From Utricularia gibba (taxonomy: Eukaryota; Streptophyta; Magnoliopsida; Lamiales; Lentibulariaceae), in assembly GCA_002189035.1 (NCBI GenBank), contig NEEC01000452.1, positions 1 to 27,852 of the forward strand: a DNA stretch of 27,852 nt, read 5' to 3'. The position numbers were made by a program, and so were the translations under genes. Positions within the stretch are counted from its first letter, which is position 1. The number at the start of each line of letters is the position of its first letter. The notes below the pieces were generated by a model. The model was given only the letters and a program-made list of their open reading frames with translations, was not told where the DNA came from and did no database searches. Positions 23,544 through 27,852 of the stretch are shown one piece after another.

Positions 23544-24917
23544 ATGATCATCTCGAAATCCGAAATTTCACATCGTCGCATGAAATACATATGTTTTGCA
23601 TGTCAAAAATCACATTCGCATCGAGTCAGGTGTCCCGAGTCACATTTTCGCGAACGTGGTGGCCACTTCGTTGCACATCTGAAGGCTAATATAAGGCAAT
23701 CTTTCGAGCATTTGTGCCTCCTCGGACGAACAAGTTCTCAACACGAAAAAGACCGGCTCGGAACGAGCTTCGAAATGGTATGCTTTGTGCAACATGACTC
23801 ATCACCATTTGTAAGATATCCACTCGATACCGAAGAGTGCACGAGGCCACCATGAGGTTGTGGCTAGCCACACCGATGCATCTTAAATGATCATCTCGAA
23901 ATCCGAAATTTCACATCGTCGCATGAAATACATATGTTTTGCATGTCAAAAATCACATTCGCATCGAGTCAGGTGTCCTGAGTCACATTTTCGCGAACGT
24001 GGTGGCCACTTCGTTGCACATCTGAAGGCTAATATAAGGCAATCTTTCGAGCATTTGTGCCTCCTCGGACGAACAAGTTCTCACACGAAAAAGACCGGCT
24101 CGGAACGAGCTTCGAAATGGTATGCTTGTGCAACATGACTCATCACCATTTGTAAGATATCCACTCGATACCGAAGAGTGCACGAGGCCACCATGAGGTT
24201 GTGGCTAGCCACACACCGATGGCATCTTAAATGATCATCTCGAAATCCGAAATTTCACATCGTCGCATGAAATACATATGTTTTGCATGTCAAAAATCAC
24301 ATTCGCATCGAGTCAGGTGTCCCGAGTCACATTTTCGCGAACGTGGTGGCCACTTCGTTGCACATCTGAAGGCTAATATAAGGCAATCTTTCGAGCATTT
24401 GTGCCTCCTCGGACGAACAAGTTCTCAACACGAAAAAAGACCGGCTCGGAACGAGCTTCGAAATGGTATGCTTTGTGCAACATGACTCATCACCATTTGT
24501 AAGATATCCACTCGATACCGAAGAGTGCACGAGGCCACCATGAGGTTGTGGCTAGCCACACCGATGCATCTTAAATGATCATCTCGAAATCCGAAATTTC
24601 ACATCGTCGCATGAAATACATATGTTTTGCATGTCAAAAATCACATTCGCATCGAGTCAGGTGTCCTGAGTCACATTTTCGCGAACGTGGTGGCCACTTC
24701 GTTGCACATCTGAAGGCTAATATAAGGCAATCTTCGAGCATTTGTGCCTCCTCGGACGAACAAGTTCTCACACGAAAAAAGACCGGCTCGGAACGAGCTT
24801 CGAAATGGTATGCTTTGTGCAACATGACTCATCACCATTTGTAAGATATCCACTCGATACCGAAGAGTGCACGAGCCACCATGAGGTTGTGGCTAGCCAC
24901 ACACCGATGCATCTTAA
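23544..24917 (+). repeat. Duplicated dimer (M69-M70 and M71-M72)
   Basis: Monomers start at 23544, 23887, 24231 and 24575. The order is G-C with CAACACG, G-T with CACACG, G-C with CAACACG, G-T with CACACG. M69 and M71 both end in the rare CTAGCCACACCGATGC form, which lacks CA; I see that combination nowhere else (M50 has the same CA loss but CGATGGC). The repeat distance is 687-688 bp. This looks like a recent duplication of a two-monomer unit. Confidence 0.75.
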
Positions 24918-27678
24918 ATGATCATCTCGAAATCCGAAATTTCACATCGTCACATGAAATACATATGTTTTGCATGTCAAAAAATCACATTCGCATCGAG
25001 TCAGGTGTCCCGAGTCACATTTTCGCGAACGTGGTGGCCACTTCGTTGCACATCTGAAGGCTAATATAAGGCAATCTTTCGAGCATTTGTGCCTCCTCGG
25101 ACGAACAAGTTCTCCACACGAAAAAAAGACGGCTCGGAACGAGCTTCGAAATGGTATGCTTGTGCAACATGACTCATCACCATTTGTAAGATATCCACTC
25201 GATACCGAAGAGTGCACGAGGCCACCATGAGGTTGTGGCTAGCCACACACACCGATGCATCTTAAATGATCATCTCGAAATCCGAAATTTCACATCGTCG
25301 CATGAAATACATATGTTTTGCATGTCAAAAATCACATTCGCATCGAGTCAGGTGTCCCGAGTCACATTTTCGCGAACGTGGTGGCCACTTCGTTGCACAT
25401 CTGAAGGCTAATATAAGGCAATCTTTCGAGCATTTGTGCCTCCTCGGACGAACAAGTTCTCACACGAAAAAAAGACCGGCTCGGAACGAGCTTCGAATGG
25501 TATGCTTTGTGCAACATGACTCATCACCATTTGTAAGATATCCACTCGATACCGAAGAGTGCACGAGGCCACCATGAGGTTGTGGCTAGCCACACACCGA
25601 TGCATCTTAAATGATCATCTCGAAATCCGAAATTTCACATCGTCGCATGAAATACATATGTTTTGCATGTCAAAAATCACATTCGCATCGAGTCAGGTGT
25701 CCTGAGTCACATTTTCGCGAACGTGGTGGCCACTTCGTTGCACTCTGAAGGCTAATATAAGGCAATCTTTCGAGCATTTGTGCCTCCTCGGACGAACAAG
25801 TTCTCACACGAAAAAAGACCGGCTCGGAACGAGCTTCGAAACGGTATGCTTTGTGCAACATGACTCATCACCATTTGTAAGATATCCACTCGATACCGAA
25901 GAGTGCACGAGGCCACCATGAGGTTGTGGCTAGCCACACACCGATGCATCTTAAATGATCATCTCGAAATCCGAAATTTCACATCGTCACATGAAATACA
26001 TATGTTTTGCATGTCAAAAATCACATTCGCATCGAGTCAGGTGTCCCGAGTCACATTTTCGCGAACGTGGTGGCCACTTCGTTGCACATCTGAAGGCTAA
26101 TATAAGGCAATCTTTCGAGCATTTGTGCCTCCTCGGACGAACAAGTTCTCCACACGAAAAAGACCGGCTCGGAACGAGCTTCGAAATGGTATGCTTGTGC
26201 AACATGACTCATCACCATTTGTAAGATATCCACTCGATACCGAAGAGTGCACGAGGCCACCATGAGGTTGTGGCTAGCCACACACCGATGGCATCTTAAA
26301 TGATCATCTCGAAATCCGAAATTTCACATCGTCACATGAAATACATATGTTTTGCATGTCAAAAATCACATTCGCATCGAGTCAGGTGTCCCGAGTCACA
26401 TTTTCGCGAACGTGGTGGCCACTTCGTTGCACATCTGAAGGCTAATATAAGGCAATCTTTCGCATTTGTGCCTCCTCGGACGAACAAGTTCTCAACGAAA
26501 AAAGACTGGCTCGGAACGAGCTTCGAAATGGTATGCTTTGTGCAACATGACTCATCACCATTTGTAAGATATCCACTCGATACCGAAGAGTGCACGAGGC
26601 CACCATGAGGTTGTGGCTAGCCACACACCGATGACATCTTAAATGATCATCTCGAAATCCGAAATTTCACATCGTCGCATGAAATACATATGTTTTGCAT
26701 GTCAAAAATCACATTCGCATCGAGTCAGGTGTCCTGAGTCACATTTTCGCGAACGTGGTGGCCACTTCGTTGCACATCTGAAGGCTAATATAAGGCAATC
26801 TTCGAGCATTTGTGCCTCCTCGGACGAACAAGTTCTCAACGAAAAAAGACCGGCTCGGAACGAGCTTCGAAATGGTATGCTTTGTGCAACATGACTCATC
26901 ACCATTTGTAAGATATCCACTCGATACCGAAGAGTGCACGAGGCCACCATGAGGTTGTGGCTAGCCACACACCATGGCATCTTAAATGATCATCTCGAAA
27001 TCCGAAATTTCACATCGTCACATGAAATACATATGTTTTGCATGTCAAAAATCACATTCGCATCGAGTCAGGTGTCCCGAGTCACATTTTCGCGAACGTG
27101 GTGGCCACTTCGTTGCACATCTGAAGGCTAATATAAGGCAATCTTTCGAGCATTTGTGCCTCCTCGGACGAACAAGTTCTCCACACGAAAAAAGACTGGC
27201 TCGGAACGAGCTTTGAAACGGGTATGCTATGTGCAACATGACTCATCACCATTTGTAAGATATCCACTCGATACCGAAGAGTGCACGAGGCCACCATGAG
27301 GTTGTGGCTAGCCACACACCGATGGCATCTTAAATGATCATCTCGAAATCCGAAATTTCACATCGTCGCATGAAATACATATGTTTTGCATGTCAAAAAT
27401 CACATTCGCATCGAGTCAGGTGTCCCGAGTCACATTTTCGCGAACGTGGTGGCCACTTCGTTGCACATCTGAAGGCTAATATAAGGCAATCTTTCGAGCA
27501 TTTGTGCCTCCTCGGACGAACAAGTTCTCACACGAAAAAGACCGGCTCGGAACGAGCTTCGAAATGGTATGCTTTGTGCAACATGACTCATCACCATTTG
27601 TAAGATATCCACTCGATACCGAAGAGTGCACGAGGCCACCATGAGGTTGTGGCTAGCCACACACCGATGGCATCTTAA
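24575..27678 (+). repeat. Trimeric higher-order block, three rounds (M72-M80)
   Basis: Monomers start at 24575, 24918, 25266, 25611, 25955, 26300, 26643, 26986 and 27334. Site 93 reads T,C,C three times. Site 35 reads G,A,G / G,A,A / G,A,G. The middle copy of every round (M73, M76, M79) is A-C with CCACACG, a combination otherwise rare in the right domain. The period is 1,036, 1,032 and 1,036 bp. M73 and M76 also share GGTATGCTTGTG. The round boundary overlaps the preceding dimer by M72. M77 and M78 carry CTCAACG, M77 lacks AG in CTTTCGCATTTG, and M79 has CTTTGAAACGGG. Confidence 0.75.
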
Positions 27679-27852
27679 ATGATCATCTCGAAATCCGAAA
27701 TTTCACATCGTCGCATGAAATACATATGTTTTGCATGTCAAAAATCACATTCGCATCGAGTCAGGTGTCCCGAGTCACATTTTCGCGAACGTGGTGGCCA
27801 CTTCGTTGCACATCTGAAGGCTAATATAAGGCAATCTTTCGAGCATTTGTGC
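27679..27852 (+). repeat. Partial monomer at right edge (M81)
   Basis: This copy is G at site 35 and C at site 93, and is cut by the window edge in TTTGTGC. A fourth trimer round would predict T at site 93, so the trimer pattern stops here or is out of phase. The array has no visible end on this side. Confidence 0.95.

Larger units (their letters stand above)
1..27852. repeat. Satellite DNA array, ~344-bp monomer, ~81 copies, head-to-tail
   Basis: The same unit recurs without interruption across the window. The register mark ATGATCATCTCG occurs at 190, 535, 882, 1224, 1570 and onward to 27679, with only small sequence variants (ATGATTATC at 14665, ATGATCTCTCG at 21147). Eighty full periods span 27,489 bp, a mean of 343.6 bp. 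All copies run the same way; there is no inversion, spacer, transposon or unique DNA. Copies differ mostly by 1-2 base indels and a few recurrent substitutions. Arrays like this form chromosomal heterochromatin such as centromeres, pericentromeres or subtelomeres in eukaryotes; which one cannot be told from the sequence. I do not recognise the family. The start of the monomer is arbitrary. Confidence 0.98.

Noticed and set aside
190-27603. Recurrent open reading frames of 60-159 codons on both strands, many starting at ATGATCATC
   Set aside because: They are the satellite read in several frames at once. Their lengths change with each one-base indel, they overlap on both strands, and no known domain appears. 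Frames spanning more than one monomer arise only where indels happen to keep frame.
1-27852. CRISPR array
   Set aside because: Repeats of ~344 bp abut directly with no unique spacers, and there are no cas genes.
1-27852. rDNA spacer, tRNA or other RNA gene array
   Set aside because: No rRNA or tRNA signature such as a TTCGANNC B-box context or conserved rRNA core was found in the unit on either strand.

Overview
The whole window is one uninterrupted head-to-tail array of a satellite DNA. I see no genes, RNA genes, transposons or unique flanking sequence. Using the ATGATCATCTCG motif as a register mark, I count 81 monomer starts from 190 to 27679. The 80 complete monomers average 343.6 bp (326-348, most 343-347), with a 189-base partial copy on the left and a 174-base partial copy on the right. 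All copies have the same orientation. A typical monomer (1570-1916) is about 46% GC by hand count. Copies are very similar: monomers 5 (1570) and 24 (8111) differ by one C in my reading. Below, Mn means the nth monomer.

An array this long, homogeneous and gene-free, with a period near twice a nucleosome repeat, points to a eukaryotic nuclear genome and to centromeric, pericentromeric or subtelomeric heterochromatin (plant or animal). I do not recognise the satellite family and cannot name the organism. CpG is not depleted, which argues against a long-methylated, slowly turning-over array.

The array has internal structure. Two sites about 58 bp apart are linked. Site 35 (GTCGCATG, GTCACATG or GTCCATG) and site 93 (TCCCGAG, TCCTGAG or TCCGAG) define three main subfamilies: A-C, G-del and G-T. 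In the left part (to about 15.3 kb) A-C and G-del copies often alternate strictly, giving a dimeric higher-order repeat of about 689 bp. In the right part (from about 17 kb) the site-93 deletion is absent and the T form takes over. A dimer duplication lies at 23544-24917 and three rounds of a trimer (about 1,035 bp) lie at 24575-27678. The change-over at 15.0-17.0 kb coincides with a cluster of shortened, deletion-rich monomers, which is either a real array junction or an assembly join.

Each monomer also carries a dense set of short dyads, including a perfect 14-bp palindrome, and a perfect 9-bp AP-1/GCN4-type site. The G-T subfamily has a second AP-1 core. The many 60-159-codon open frames on both strands are the same satellite read in different registers and are not annotated as genes.
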